NCBI GenBank assembly: GCA_907165065.1
Contig: OU015528.1
Location: 75,497,474 to 75,561,473 of the forward strand
Direction: 5' to 3'
Length of the DNA: 64,000 nucleotides
Source: Caprimulgus europaeus
Lineage: Eukaryota; Chordata; Aves; Caprimulgiformes; Caprimulgidae
Position 1 is the first letter of the stretch. Every line of letters starts with the position of its first letter. The notes beneath the pieces are model-generated. The model was not told the DNA's origin and made no database searches. It was given only the letters and a program-made list of their open reading frames with translations. Position numbers and translations under genes: made by a program. This document shows positions 36,847 to 49,287 of this stretch, piece by piece.

Positions 36847-37360
36847 GTAAGTGAACGTGATTATAATTTTAAAGACATTTATAATTAATTTTAGTAATAT
36901 GTCTGCTTGAAAAATTGAATCATATTTGCTGCTAGCTTTTGTATAAAATACTCTCTGTAGTACTAATCTGCTGGTTTCATGATACACCGGCCTCTGGGTG
37001 AATCAGATTCAGCTTCCATGGGGGATACTCTGGATAATGACTCAATCAACTCATTTTCCAGGTGCAGGGCAAGTTGCTTTGGGACTATCTTAAGGTAATG
37101 TAATGTATTAGAAGTAATGAAACTATGGAGTGTTTCAGGATGCTCAGTATATCTGTGAGATCAGAGGAACTCTTATTTTACTTTGTATGTAATTTCTGGT
37201 TATGGTAATAGAAACATTTAACATTTAGCTTTTGAGAACTTAAAAGATGCATAGTCCTAAAGATGGTGCTGTGAGTGCTTGAATCCTGTCTTCTGTGTCT
37301 TAGCTTATTGTGTCATAAAACTGAATTTAGCTTTTTTTAATTTATATTTTTATTCTTTAG
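36847..37360 (+). other. USP6NL intron 2 (514 bp)
   Basis: Begins GTAAGTG and ends TTTTTATTCTTTAG. Nothing else recognised. Confidence 0.9.
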
Positions 37361-37443
37361 GGACGAGAGGGTGCGCAGATTGAACCATGGGAAGATGCTG
37401 ACTATCGACTTTACAAAGTCACAGATAGATTTGGGTTTCTACA
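37361..37443 (+). CDS. USP6NL: USP6NL coding exon 3 (83 nt)
   Basis: Reads GREGAQIEPWEDADYRLYKV, then TDRFGFL, and the first two bases of a His codon. It matches the conserved segment before the TBC domain of USP6NL almost residue for residue, and the GREGA...EPWEDADY and KVTDRFGFLH blocks identify the family. The donor CTACA|GTAAGT lacks the usual G at the last exon base but has a strong intron side. Enters in phase 0 and ends in phase 2, matching exon 55073. Confidence 0.95.
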
Positions 37444-40400
37444 GTAAGTAACAAGCTTGAAAAAAAAATAAGATTAAGACTTTGCTACTATTACTATTTA
37501 TGTATTTTTGTTGTATTGCCTATTTGGTGAAAGTATAATTATGCCTTTTAATTGATCTGTTGGAAACTGTTTGCTGTGCAAGTTTTGGGTAATCTTTCCC
37601 TGTGCTTTTCAATTCCATTCCCAGCTGTTTTTAGTTCTGTAACTTGATCCTGTGTAGGGAGTGAAATGTTTTTGAGCATTTTATTTGGGAATGAGAATTG
37701 ATAGTCTACAAAAAAAGATATTGCAAGCTGAATTAAGTTGCAGATAAATTTTGATTTTTTAAAAAGAAACAAAACCCAACACATTAAGGTTACATAATAG
37801 TAGTATATGAACAACTGTGTATACCAGTCTTTCAAGGATAAATCTCATTTAATTTCATATATATGGTAACCTTACTGAAGTTTCTGCTGACTTGGGACCT
37901 AATGTTGCCTCATAAAGTTGGAAAATACCAGAATCCAGTCAGGTACCTCATTTGTAACAAATAATCTGTGTCTTTTTGGCAAATAAAGATGAGAGTATTA
38001 AATTATATTAGGACTTTTGTAGTTGGCAGGTGGAAATATCCAACTTGCAGAAACTGAGCACAAACTGACCTACTACTTTCAATAATACCCAGTCAAGACT
38101 CTCTGCCATTCTTGGTGTTTGGCATTTATGTTTAAATACATGAAGAGAAATTTAAATGCAGAAAAATCAGTGATGAGTGGAAAACTTAGTAATAACTATG
38201 TACTCTTACAGTATTGAAAGGGATGGGGAGTGTTTTGTTTTTGGGGGGATTTTTCCCCCCTCTTTTTTCTGTTTTATATTGTAATTGTTTTTACAAACTG
38301 TCAGTTAAAACAGCCATCTTTACCTGTAGACTGCCTTTGCTTCATCAGGGTGAGTTAATTTGGTGTATGACCTCCAAACAGTTCTATTTTACACAGAGAG
38401 GTCTTTGTGTTGGTAAAGTACAGCCGCAGCACCGCGTGTCTGGTATCGTAGCTGCAGCTGTAGCGTTCTTAGTGGCGAATGGATGTCAGGATTGCTTCTT
38501 GTGCAGAAGTGATTGAAGCCACTGCTAAGTCACTGCTGACTTCAGTGGGGATTGAATTACGTGCCTTCAGATTTGCAGGTGGATTCTTGATGTTGGTATC
38601 CTTAGGAACTCCTGGACTTTTCCTTATGATTGTGTTGTATGTTGGGTGTGGAAGAATGTTACTCAAGCCTGCCACAGTTGCTGCTGCAGTCGGCTTTCAG
38701 GAATCTTGGATTTCATGGCCCAAATATTTCACAGCCTTAGTGTCTTTGAGATGCAGCTATGGAGGTGCTGCTTGGCAAATCACCATGTGCCAGTTTCTGT
38801 GCTGCCCTAGCTGTCACTTAAAGCTACTGTGGGCACACGTGTATCCCACTGCAGTCATTCTTGTCATGTGGTAGAGTAGATGGACCTTAGTCATTAGACC
38901 GTGCTTCCTTTCTAGTAATATCGTTAGTCACCAACGCAAAGTCCATGCAGAATTCATTGGCCAACGTCAAGGGATGAAATCTGAATGATTTATAACACAA
39001 GCACTGCACAAATTAACAATGTATGTAGATAGTCTGTCTCTTCACCAATTGTGTGATATTTTTTTTTGCTTATATGCTAATGATGTCTCGTTATAAGGCA
39101 GATTTCACCTGAGAGTGCCATCAAAGCTGCTTTATGATTCTTTAAAGCAAATTCATTGCAAATGACATTTTTATTTTCCTGAGAAATAGAATATCTGCTA
39201 ATAGGAAAAATATAATTAGGATAAGCATATCAACTATCTTTCCCTGAACAGACAATTTATATTGCACTGTAGATTTTGACTATGGTCTGGGTTCATGTAT
39301 ATTGCAATACTGAGCCTGTGCAATTTGCCATTTCTGAAATAAACTCATATTCCTACAAGAATTTGAAACTAAGCAGTATGTACCAGAAGCCTCAAACAGT
39401 TGCCCTAATGGTTATCATCCATAAGACCCATAATTACCTGTGACCCATCTATCAGGTGTTATAGTGTGAGTTAATGAACAGGCCTATGCACACTGAAAAC
39501 TGAAAGTCTGGAGACAGTTGTACTCTAGTTGAGATCTGCAATGATGTGTCATCTTGTTTACCCTGATGTGTTAAAATACTAAGTGGCTGAAAAATGTCTT
39601 CTGTATCAGAAGGGTGCTGGATGTGAGGAACCTAATGGAAAATTAGGGCTTGTTTGCTCAAGTACAGTAGGCTGTCTGTTACATTAAACTCAATTTGCAA
39701 ATCAATACAAGAAAGGTGAAGTAGCCTTAGTTCATCTCAGTACCATTTTACACAGTCTTAATTCCATTAGCATTGTTAAGATTAATTTATTTAGACAGTT
39801 TCTTTCAAGTACTGTTCGTCTTCCTAAAGTCACCTGGTATACATGGAGTAGTGCCTATTAAAATGTAACTCTTCACTTGCATAATGTTTTTCTAGGAGAA
39901 GCTCAAGTCAGGGGGCTTATCTTAGTCATGAACACAAGAGTCTTGAGAGAGCAGACCAGTATATTTCTACAGGTGCCCTGTGGTTACCTATAATCCTAAA
40001 AATATGTTTAAAAAATCTTCAGGCTTGGTCCTCATCCTGTAAGTTCTTCAGTAAAAATCCTGCTGGACTCCTGATTTTGCATTATGGTGCAGGAACGCTG
40101 AGTAGTGGGGCTGATGTGAAAAATACCATTCATTTTTAAAAGGAACATTTTTCCCTCAGGAAAATCTATCACCACTGTTTGTATATAGAGTCTACCAGTG
40201 CTTTGATAAGATAGAATATTATTTTCTAGAAAACATTTTTGGAATTGTATGTGACAGTTAGTTTGTTCTCTACCTCTAACTTGATAAAAGTCTGGCAAAC
40301 CATCTCAGAGGACCACCATAGTGTCAGATAAGCCTTAGTCTACAATATATGACTTTTTCAATCAAGTATTTTAGGAATGGGAGACATGCTTCGGTTCTCT

Positions 40401-41358
40401 TCACAGATCATCATAACAAAATCTGTTTCAGCTGGTTTTGGAAATTAAAAAGTTGGAATGTTTGGTATTCATGAAAAAAAGGTTTTTATTTGGTAGTTTG
40501 TTTTCCTTTTTTTCCCCTCATCTTGGATCTGTTGTGTCTTTTTGGTCAATGCTATGTTAAGCTTTTTCATTTTTTTTTTCCTTCAGATTTAATCAAAAGT
40601 TCTCATTTCATGCTCAGAGTACCCACATGCAAACAAGCACCAGGATGTTGCAATTAAAAAAATCAACCAAACAAGTAGAAAACAAAAATAAAAACCCCCA
40701 CCCCAGAAAACCAAACTCCAAATGCCCTGCACCCCACAAAAAAGCAATTCCTTTCCGTCTTATCTTGGAGCCTGACTAAATTTTAAAGTAAATGTTCTTA
40801 ATCTTTTCACTGTGGACTGTTCTTTCAGAGAAACTTTACCTTGTAGATACTTCTGTTTGCAGTTTTTCTAGCAGCAATCATTAATAAGGGAATAACTTCA
40901 GGGGAAAAAACCTGAAGGAATTTCTGAGAGTCTTAAAGGCGTTTTTGAGTGTCATAGCAGACATTCCAGTAATGCCTTGGGATCTGGGCTTTCCCCCTTT
41001 TCCATCCTTGAATTCTTTAGTTGATTTATTACTGTTTTGTGATGGTTAAAAAAGCTGCTAGAATTAATACGTTACTCCTTGAGTGTTGGCAAGTACTACT
41101 CCTAGCAATGTTTTAAAAGATATTTAATTTATATTTTGAGCATACAGTTTAAATAATACTAATAGTTGTATTATTTTGTCTGTTCAGAAGTGGCAGTTAT
41201 AGGAATTATTTTTATAGTTAAAAATTATTAAAAGGTCTTAAAGCAACCAAAGAAAGCAACTAATCAAAGTGACAGTCAATATTTTATATATATAAAAAAT
41301 TAAGCTTTTAAGTGAACAGTGCTGAGGCACATTTTTAAATATGTGTTTTCGTGAATGT
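37444..41358 (+). other. USP6NL intron 3, first segment
   Basis: No further exon recognised. An open frame of 131 codons at 38479-38874 has no family similarity. The phrase TGACTTCAGTGGGGATTGAA within it resembles very old interspersed repeats, but not enough for a call. An A/C-rich tract lies at 40652-40745. Confidence 0.55.
40652..40745. repeat. A/C-rich low-complexity tract
   Basis: Mostly A and C with few other bases, including AACAAAAATAAAAACCCCCA. Related in character to the tracts at 10203 and 58068 but less pure. Confidence 0.75.
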
Positions 41359-42249
41359 AGAATCATAGAATCACAGAATGGTTTGGGTTGGAAGGGACCT
41401 TGAAGATCATCCAGTTCCAACCCCCCTGCCATCAGCAGGGACACCTTCCACTAGACCAGGTTGCTCAAAGCCTCATCCAACCTGGCCTTGAACACTTCCA
41501 GGGAGGAGCAGCCACAGCTTCTCTGGGCAACCTGTTCCAGTGTCTCACCACCCTCACAGTGAAGAATTTCTTCTTAATGTCTAATCTAAACCTGCCTTCT
41601 TCCAGTTTAGAGCCATTTTCCCTTGTTCTGTCACTAACTGCCCTTATGAAAAGTCCCTCCCCAGCTTTCTTGAATGTCCCCTTCAGGTACTGGAAGGCTG
41701 CTGTAAGATCTCCCCGGAGCCTTCTCTTCTCCAGGCTGAACAGCCCCAACTCTCTCAGCCTGTCCAGCCCTCGGATCATCCTCGTGGCCTCCTCTGGACT
41801 TGTTCTAACAGGTCCATGTCTCTCTTGTGTTGGGGGCTCCAGAACTGGATGCAGCACTGCAGGTGGGGCCTCATGAGAGCGGAGTAGAGGGGAAGAACCT
41901 CCCTCGACCTGGCCACACTTCTCTTGGTGCAGCCCAGGATATGGTTATTGGCCTCTGGGCTGGAAGTGCACATTGCTGGCTCATGTTGAGCTTCTCATCC
42001 ACCACCACTCCCAAGTCCTTCTCTTCGGAGCTGGCCTCAAGCCACTCATTGCCCAGCCTGTACTTGTGCTTGGGGTTGCCCCGACCCAGATACAGGACCT
42101 TGCATTTGGCCTTGTTGAACTCCATGAGGTTGGCACAGGCCCACCTCTCAAGCCTGTCAAGGTCCCTCTGGATGGCATCCCAGCCCTCCAGCGTGTCAAC
42201 CGCACCACACTGCTTGGTGTCATTGGCAAACTTGGAGGGGGCACTCCTT
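41359..42249 (-). mobile_element. CR1 LINE, 890-bp 3' part, reverse orientation
   Basis: Begins AGAATCATAGAATCACAGAA on the + strand. Reverse-strand translation in broken frames gives [20 protein letters not shown], then [54 protein letters not shown] and the tail. This covers the region after the RT core to the 3' end. At 42249 it stops within the segment following the RT active site. Frameshifts make it inactive. It lies antisense to USP6NL. Confidence 0.94.
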
Positions 42250-45200
42250 GTATTTACTTTTTGTTAAACTCTCCAGCTAGCTAGAAGGACAAAATAACTT
42301 TATTCCTTCCCCTTCCTTCCTGCCCCATATAATGTTAAGGTTGAGTGGTCACAAGAGCATTGGCTGACTGGGGTTTGCAAAACAGCCTAAACTTTGTACG
42401 TGCTCCTGAAATAGGGCAAAAGTTGAAAGCAGCATTTTGCAACTCTCAAAGTCAACACCAATTTCATGTTTAAAGAGCTAATCCTCTTCTGAGCATTTCA
42501 GCACCAGGCCAAAAGTCAGAGAGCAGCAGAACAGCCTCAGCATCTTCCTAGGAGTGCTCAGAAAACTAAAATGTGAACAAATGCAAGCAGCCAGAGGCAC
42601 CTCCGTCTGGTTAGGTCTCCACACCGATACACCCTCCTTCAATACACTGCCAGGTTCTGTGCTCCTTTGTGCCGCAGTCTCTAACTCAGGGAGTGACATT
42701 CCCTCTCAAGGACCTGACATCAGCTGGGACCATTTGTTTGGTGATTTCAGTCCTTCATCAGATAGTGACCAAGCAAAAGATATTAAAAAATAAAACAAAT
42801 TGTACACTTTTCCTTTTTAACTAGCAATTCTGATTTATATTATTTAGTCTTTTATTAGCAGTAATTGTTGTATATATTCCTGTTTGATTATTTTATTTAT
42901 CTGTCCCTGTATATCACCCAGCTGTGAGGGGTTAATTCAGTTTTCTTTTATAAGAAAACTTATTGACACTACAGTTGTGCTTTTCTAAGTAAGAAGGAAG
43001 TTGCTTTTTGGAACTTGGGGCAGGTATAGCTCAAGGCCAAATTTTACTAATCTACACTGGGAAACATAGATTATGACTGATACAAGTTGACTAATATATT
43101 GTGAAAAGTGTTATTGTTCAGGTTTTAATAGATAAAAAGTGGAAATAACAGAAGAAACTACAATTTGTTTACTGCATCTTTTCAAGAACTTTTTTCTTTC
43201 CCAAATTTGTTGATGGACACCATCAACTGCATTGTCCTGATAAATTTTGATAATGAGCTGTGAAAATCCTAAACTGCCGTGGTTTAATTTGCATTTATTT
43301 TAAAGATGTTTTGAATTCTTTTCAGATCTTATTATTATCATCAAGGTCTGTGTTAACTTGTATTAATAATTATCTTATAGCAATATCTAATTTTAGCAGG
43401 TTTTGTGGTCTAACATGGGTAATTCAGCCTAAACATGTTTTTCTTTTACTACCTATTCAATAAATGGAAACTGGGGATGTGTGTGCAGTCTGGCAGATGC
43501 TACTGTGCTGATAAACATCCAGGGATCAGCATGGTGAGGTTGGGCAGATTGGAGATTTATTCTGCAAGGCTTGGTTTGGGGTTTTTTCCCTAGTGAAGGA
43601 AAATGTGTACAATAAAAATAGCAATGGTAGAAAATACAGTGGATTTTTTTTTTCCTGTGTTCATGAACCTCTTAAGAATTTGGGTTAGATTCTTGTGCTA
43701 CTCTTACAGTAGCTCTGTGCTCATTTTGATGGAATTGTACCAATTTACAGCAGCTGAGAATGTGACTCATACTCTTATTCTTTATCCCATGAGTCTATTA
43801 AAGCAGTGGACATTCTTTTAGAATAGTTTGCCAATGCTGGAGATCATTGTGTTGCCAGAGGTGCTTTTCAAATAGCAGGGTTCATTACTCTTTCTTTTGC
43901 TAAGATAGAGGCCTACCTGCTCTTCTCCTTTGAACTTTACTCTTTAAAAAAATGTATTGCATTTTTATTTAGCTCTGTAAGGCATTTCTGCAGCACACTG
44001 CAAAAATGAGCTAGGGGAGCAGAAAATGGAGAGCTCAATCACGGATTGTGAGATACTCCATTAAATGCCTCCAGATGAAACTATTGATTTTTTTTTTGTG
44101 TGTTATTATTTTGCCCCTAACTTCTTAATGGGAGCAATACGATGAGCAACTAATTATCCTCTCTCACATTCTGTTGCTTGGTAATTTATATGGAGCCTTG
44201 CTAGAAAATAGTCCTTGTCTCTAAAATATTCTGTGTGCATTCCTTAATACTTTTTGCAACATTCCTGTTGAACCACATGTCCAAGAAAAAGAACTCTTAA
44301 CACAACTAACCCTGCTGATTTGAGTAGGCATGCAGGTGAAGTCTCTCCAGATAAGAGATGTAAGGACTGGTCTCTGGGTGTTCTTGGCAGCAAAAGCAGT
44401 TCTATTGAGATGCCAAAAGCTTTGGGTAATCAAAATTAAAGAATGATGGCTGTAATTTGTTAAAAAACAAAGAAGTATCAAAAAATAGGGTTTTCTATAT
44501 AATTTTCATTTCAAATTTTTAGTAGAAAAGTCTGCACATCAAAGCTTAAGGAAGGAGTACTAGGGCTACTACTAGGTGAGCTGCAAAGTTGTTATTGTTT
44601 GTAGTGACACACAGCCACTATCCTTAATTTTCTGGGGACAGCAAGTACTGCCAAACGTATTAAATGACACAGTGATGTGCTAGAAGAGCAATAAAATGTT
44701 TATTCTTAACAGTTCAATTATGAATGTAAGACTTACTGCATTTTACGTTTTGTGGTCATTCATTAGGGACTTGCTGTCAATTTCTTCTCCTCCTCTTTTC
44801 TTCTTGGCTTTGTGAGACAGGGTGAGACCTACTTGTCAGGAGCATGGCTTAACTCTTCCCTCCCTTGGGAAGAAAGTGTGCCAAGTTCAACCTCTTTCAG
44901 CTGCCAAAGACAAATCCCAACTTAAAAAAAGAAAAAAATCTTCTCTCAGACCTTAGAGAAGAGTTGTGGTTTTCTTAATTCCCCTTTTTACTAAATACAT
45001 GAATGTGCCTCATTTTGAATGTGTTTCATGTGGCATTATAAAGATTTACTGTGAAAACTCCACTGTCATCTTGTGTTGTATGCAATGGATTCTGCCCTCT
45101 AATCCGTGATTCGCTTCCTTGGACTGATTTTGCTCTGAAATGTTCAGTGCTAAGCAATGTAGTAAGGAACTGCTGTTAAAAACCAACCACATTGCAGCCC

Positions 45201-46055
45201 TATTTACCATTCTTTCCTTTTGCCCTAGTGTACACTGAGGATATTATTTTTGTTTAAGCAGAGAAATGGAAGTTTTCTTGGGTTAGTAATTGAGATTCAG
45301 AATGCTTTTTTAAGGTTCACCTTCCTAGCATTAGACAAAACCATTTTCCTTGCATTGCATGTTTCTTAAAAGAATGTCTTAATTTCATTTCTACATTACA
45401 AAGTCTGGTTTAAGAACACAGCAGGGATAGACACATAATAAACATTAATGAAGAGGTTTTACAAGTTTTACTATTTATCAGTTATGGGACTCCTGACAAG
45501 TTGAAATGAATCTCTACTTACTATGCAGTTGTGAAGTGATGGGGCTGAGTTTCAGAGAACAAGGTAAATAGGCAATTTCATTTAAACCTGACTAACCGTG
45601 GAAGATTACATTGGATTTGGGTAAATTCTGCTTAGTCATTGTCCATTCTGACTCTTCCAGTTTGCAGCTCTGCTTCCACGGTGGACAATAAACTTTAATC
45701 TCTGCATTCGTGTTCAGTTGTGGTGGTGGTGTGTCGTGATCCTTTTCTTTGCATTGATGCATTTGAACTTATTTCTAAAAGCATGAGGTTTGTAGGTTGA
45801 TTTCCAGTAATTGCTTCCTTAAATTGATGAAATATTTTGTGATATGATGTGGTCAAAAATGTTGCTTTAGGATGTATTTTGGTTGATATGAGGAGCTCTT
45901 CAGTGCTTTTGCTGTTCACTTCTCCTTGCACTTGCTCTTCAAACAAGTCTTTTTTGCCAGTCTGGTGGCAAAAGTGGCCATTTATTCAAAAGCTGTTCCA
46001 TGAAAATTGTCTGAACTAGTGCTAGCAGAAGGGAGAGGAACCAGACTTTCTCTCC

Positions 46056-46069
46056 CAGGTGATCACCTG
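46056..46069. promoter_or_regulatory. 14-bp palindrome made of two E-boxes
   Basis: CAGGTGATCACCTG is a perfect palindrome with CAGGTG and CACCTG facing each other across AT. Such paired boxes suit bipartite zinc-finger or bHLH repressors. Occupancy is not shown by sequence. Confidence 0.3.
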
Positions 46070-47704
46070 TGAGCTTCACAATAATATAGGATCTTACAGT
46101 ATTTAGACACCACTTGTGTTCTTGTTGGTAGAACTTCACCAGGAGAAGGAGGAAGTGTCTTACCTCTGGTCTTGGTTAGGTCATTGTCAAGGACATGCTT
46201 GCTTTAGAACATTGTAAAGCTAAGGACATTATTTGAACCCAGAATTAACCCATTTTATGCAAGGCTCAAAGTCACTTATTTTGGGCCTATTTAAAGAGAA
46301 GCAGCCAACCACCTGTAATTCGAACAACAGCTGAAGAACCTACCTCCTGCGTTGGTATTTATAGCCACAAAAGGAGAGCAGTAGGATTTCAGGTGTATTT
46401 TTCTCAGCCATGTTTTGTTCTCTAGTAAATTTTGGCTTCCATTGGAAAATAGCAGCTTTGCCCATGTGCTGGGCTGTCATGGTTGTGGTCATTTTTTAGT
46501 GTCTATTTGTCTATAGATTACCAATAAATTTTCCTGTGGTTTGGACTGCTGATTTCAGTTCCTTTACAAAAGCATTTTAGATGTTCTTCTAATTCATTTT
46601 TGTTGATCTTAATGAAAGTTGGGGTTTTTAAAGAGTAATTTGTAATGGGTTTTGATTTTTTTTCTTAAAAAATAAATTATTTTTGTGTTATTATGGTGAC
46701 CTAACATATGGTTCCTCTCACACAGGTTCTGCCCATGCAAGGAAGGAATGTTCTGTTATTTTTATCTGCTGTTATTCAGAATAATATGGATTTTTTTCCC
46801 CCTAAAACTGCATCACAGTTCTACCCATTTCTTTAGATTATTCTTAGGACTAGAGTTGAAATTTGAATTTTAAATTCATTCTTTCAGCTGAGTTAGTCCA
46901 GGCTGTCACTTCAACAATCCTCTGCAGATACAGAAAGAAATGAGGTGAATGCAATCCCGCAGATTTGATTGCAAACACAAAAGTAAGCTGGAGGATAATT
47001 CTGCCAGCTAAGGACAAATAGTGTGTTTTTGTTAACAGCTGCTCCTACTTGATTTGAGTAAAAGATCACCCGCTGTGTACTAGGAATTCATGAACTACTT
47101 CCTTTTATGAAAAGAGCTTTTAGGTAGCAGAACTGAAAAAATGATTGAATATGGTAATACATGATTTAATTTATACAACATACAGAAAGCGATACTCATT
47201 GGTTTTGAGTTACTGCTTAAGCCTTAAAATGTAAGGATTTAACATAATCATTATTACCACATATATTTCCTACTATATTTAGCATTTATAGAAGATTAAA
47301 GTAACTGAATACAAGGACTGGCCAGTGTGCTTCACTGACACTGGTTGCTAAGAGTACTAAAATAGGTCTGGGGCAACAGTTTTGAGGAGTGCAGACAGGT
47401 ACACCTCTACACTCAACCCAAGTGAAAGACCCACCAAAATGAAAGTTTAGACTGCAGAAGATTATTTCATTAAAGAAGAAAGTGTAAGTATATAGAGCAT
47501 GGAGCTTCAGCAGTGAACAGATATATCAGGCTGGAACACTACCATCTTAGTGAATTCGTGTTGGAATACACTTTGCATAGTGCATGAATTTTAATACAGA
47601 TAAAGCTGCCAACATGTAAGTCCTGGATTGCTATTAATATATAGTGTAAGCTATCTGCACAGTAACTAACCTTCAAACAGTACTTAAAAGATATATTTAT
47701 TGCA

Positions 47705-47732
47705 CTCTCTATCTATATATATAGATAGAGAG
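47705..47732. repeat. 28-bp perfect palindrome in a CT/TA/GA microsatellite
   Basis: CTCTCTATCTATA is followed by TA and then its exact mirror complement, ending GATAGAGAG. The GA run continues to 47739. It is likely to have arisen by microsatellite growth and could extrude as a cruciform. Confidence 0.95.
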
Positions 47733-49073
47733 AGAGAGACGCTTGAGGAAAAAATCTTAGGTGTTTTAGACATTTATGTGTCAAATGTAAATCAGAAGAA
47801 AGGCAAAGAGAGTAATTCTTTTTCATTTGACTTTTAGTTTCTTGAGAGGTTTAAGGTACCTTAGACTAATTTTTATCTTTTTTTAATCTCTTGTAAAAAC
47901 CACTTGGAATGTGATTCTGAGAATATATACTTCTATAACTTCAATATTTGTTTATGTTCAATTAAAGTGACATCAGAAGTCACTAGAAATGGTGCTGCTC
48001 TCAATTATGCAGATTATAGGTTTTCTCAAAGGTTTTCTGATTCCAAACTGGGAAAACTTTAAAGTTTGCATGCAGAATATGTCTTTTACATATGCTTTCT
48101 TGTGTCTCTAGTTCTAGCATGTGGCAGTGAAAATACAAGTATCGCATTTGCTGTGGTTTTTCTCAATTGTTTTTCATATTGGCAATAAAGACTTTACAGT
48201 GAAGTTATCTTCTCCCAGGCAGGAAAGTACTTTATTAAAAAGTTGCCAGTTTGAGACTTAATTGAATTTGATAAATCTTTTGGTTTTATTTTGCCTTAGC
48301 TCTGAGAGTGTGCATTACTTGACACTTGCTGAACGGGAGCTACATGTTCATGGCACTGTGCTGTGCATATTGGCAGCAGCATGCACAGAATCCACAAATA
48401 ATAGTTGTAACTAAAACTAGTCATAAAATCACATGTGTTCCAATCTTTTGCCAGCATTAAATTCTTTCTTGCAGCATATTTCCTGATAATTATATTGTGG
48501 AATTTCACATTGGCTTATACCATATGTTAATTAATTGCTTTGGCTTGCTTATGAATTTTAACAAAACTTGAAAACTGTTTTTTAATCTAATGTAGTGGCA
48601 ACCCCCATACTGTGCAGAGGTTATGTGGTGAAAATTCAAAGTGGATGATTACAGTAGCAGAGCTCCAATTATTTTGATAGACAGACACAATCAAAATTCT
48701 GAGTAATATAAGTAAAATGTGTAATGGAATGGAAGAAGTGATCTATAGAGTTTTATCTTTAGTTTAAAAAACAGCTTTCTTACTTTCTCCTTAATATTTT
48801 CAGAAATATCTTCCATGTATTATTGGTTTTGAAAATTACACTATTGCCTTTAATTTCCATTCAAAGGTGGGAGGATTAAAGCAATAATTCACAATCAGAA
48901 TTCTTCTGAAAATTAACTAGTTTAGACCGAAGGTTCTGAGTTCAACACCAAGCTGTGCTTTAGATTTGTGCTGTAAAGAGTAGAATAACTTAATCATGGG
49001 TCTAAAGAAAGGCATGACATTGAAATATTGTTTTATTTCTACTTATAATGGTTAATGAGGTTTTTCCAGTTGG

Positions 49074-49287
49074 CTGGAAGAAATTCTTTGCTGTGGGGGT
49101 GGTGAGACACTGGAACAGGTTGCCCAGAGAAGCTGTGGCTGCTCCTCCCTGTAAGTGTTCAAGGCCAGGTTGGGTGAGGCTTTGAGCAACCTGGTCTAAT
49201 GGAAGGTGTCCCTGTTCATGGGAGGGGGGTTGGAACTGGATGATCTTTAAGGTCCCTTCCAACCCAAACCATTCTGTGATTCTGTGA
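49074..49287 (+). mobile_element. CR1 LINE, very short 3' fragment
   Basis: Starts in the ORF2 tail (AAGAAATTCTTTGCTGTGGG) and reads through ACACTGGAACAGGTTGCCCA to the end CTGTGATTCTGTGAC. Only about 214 bp remain. Same subfamily as the copies at 18888 and 41359. Confidence 0.92.

Larger units (their letters stand above)
42250..49073 (+). other. USP6NL intron 3, middle segment, 6.8 kb
   Basis: No exon or mobile element recognised. Contains the palindromes at 46056-46069 and 47705-47732. The short open frames show no known similarity. Confidence 0.55.

Noticed and set aside
38479..38874. 131-codon open frame in intron 3
   Set aside because: No recognisable domain, no convincing splice or start context, and the composition is like the surrounding intron. 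At most an old interspersed repeat.
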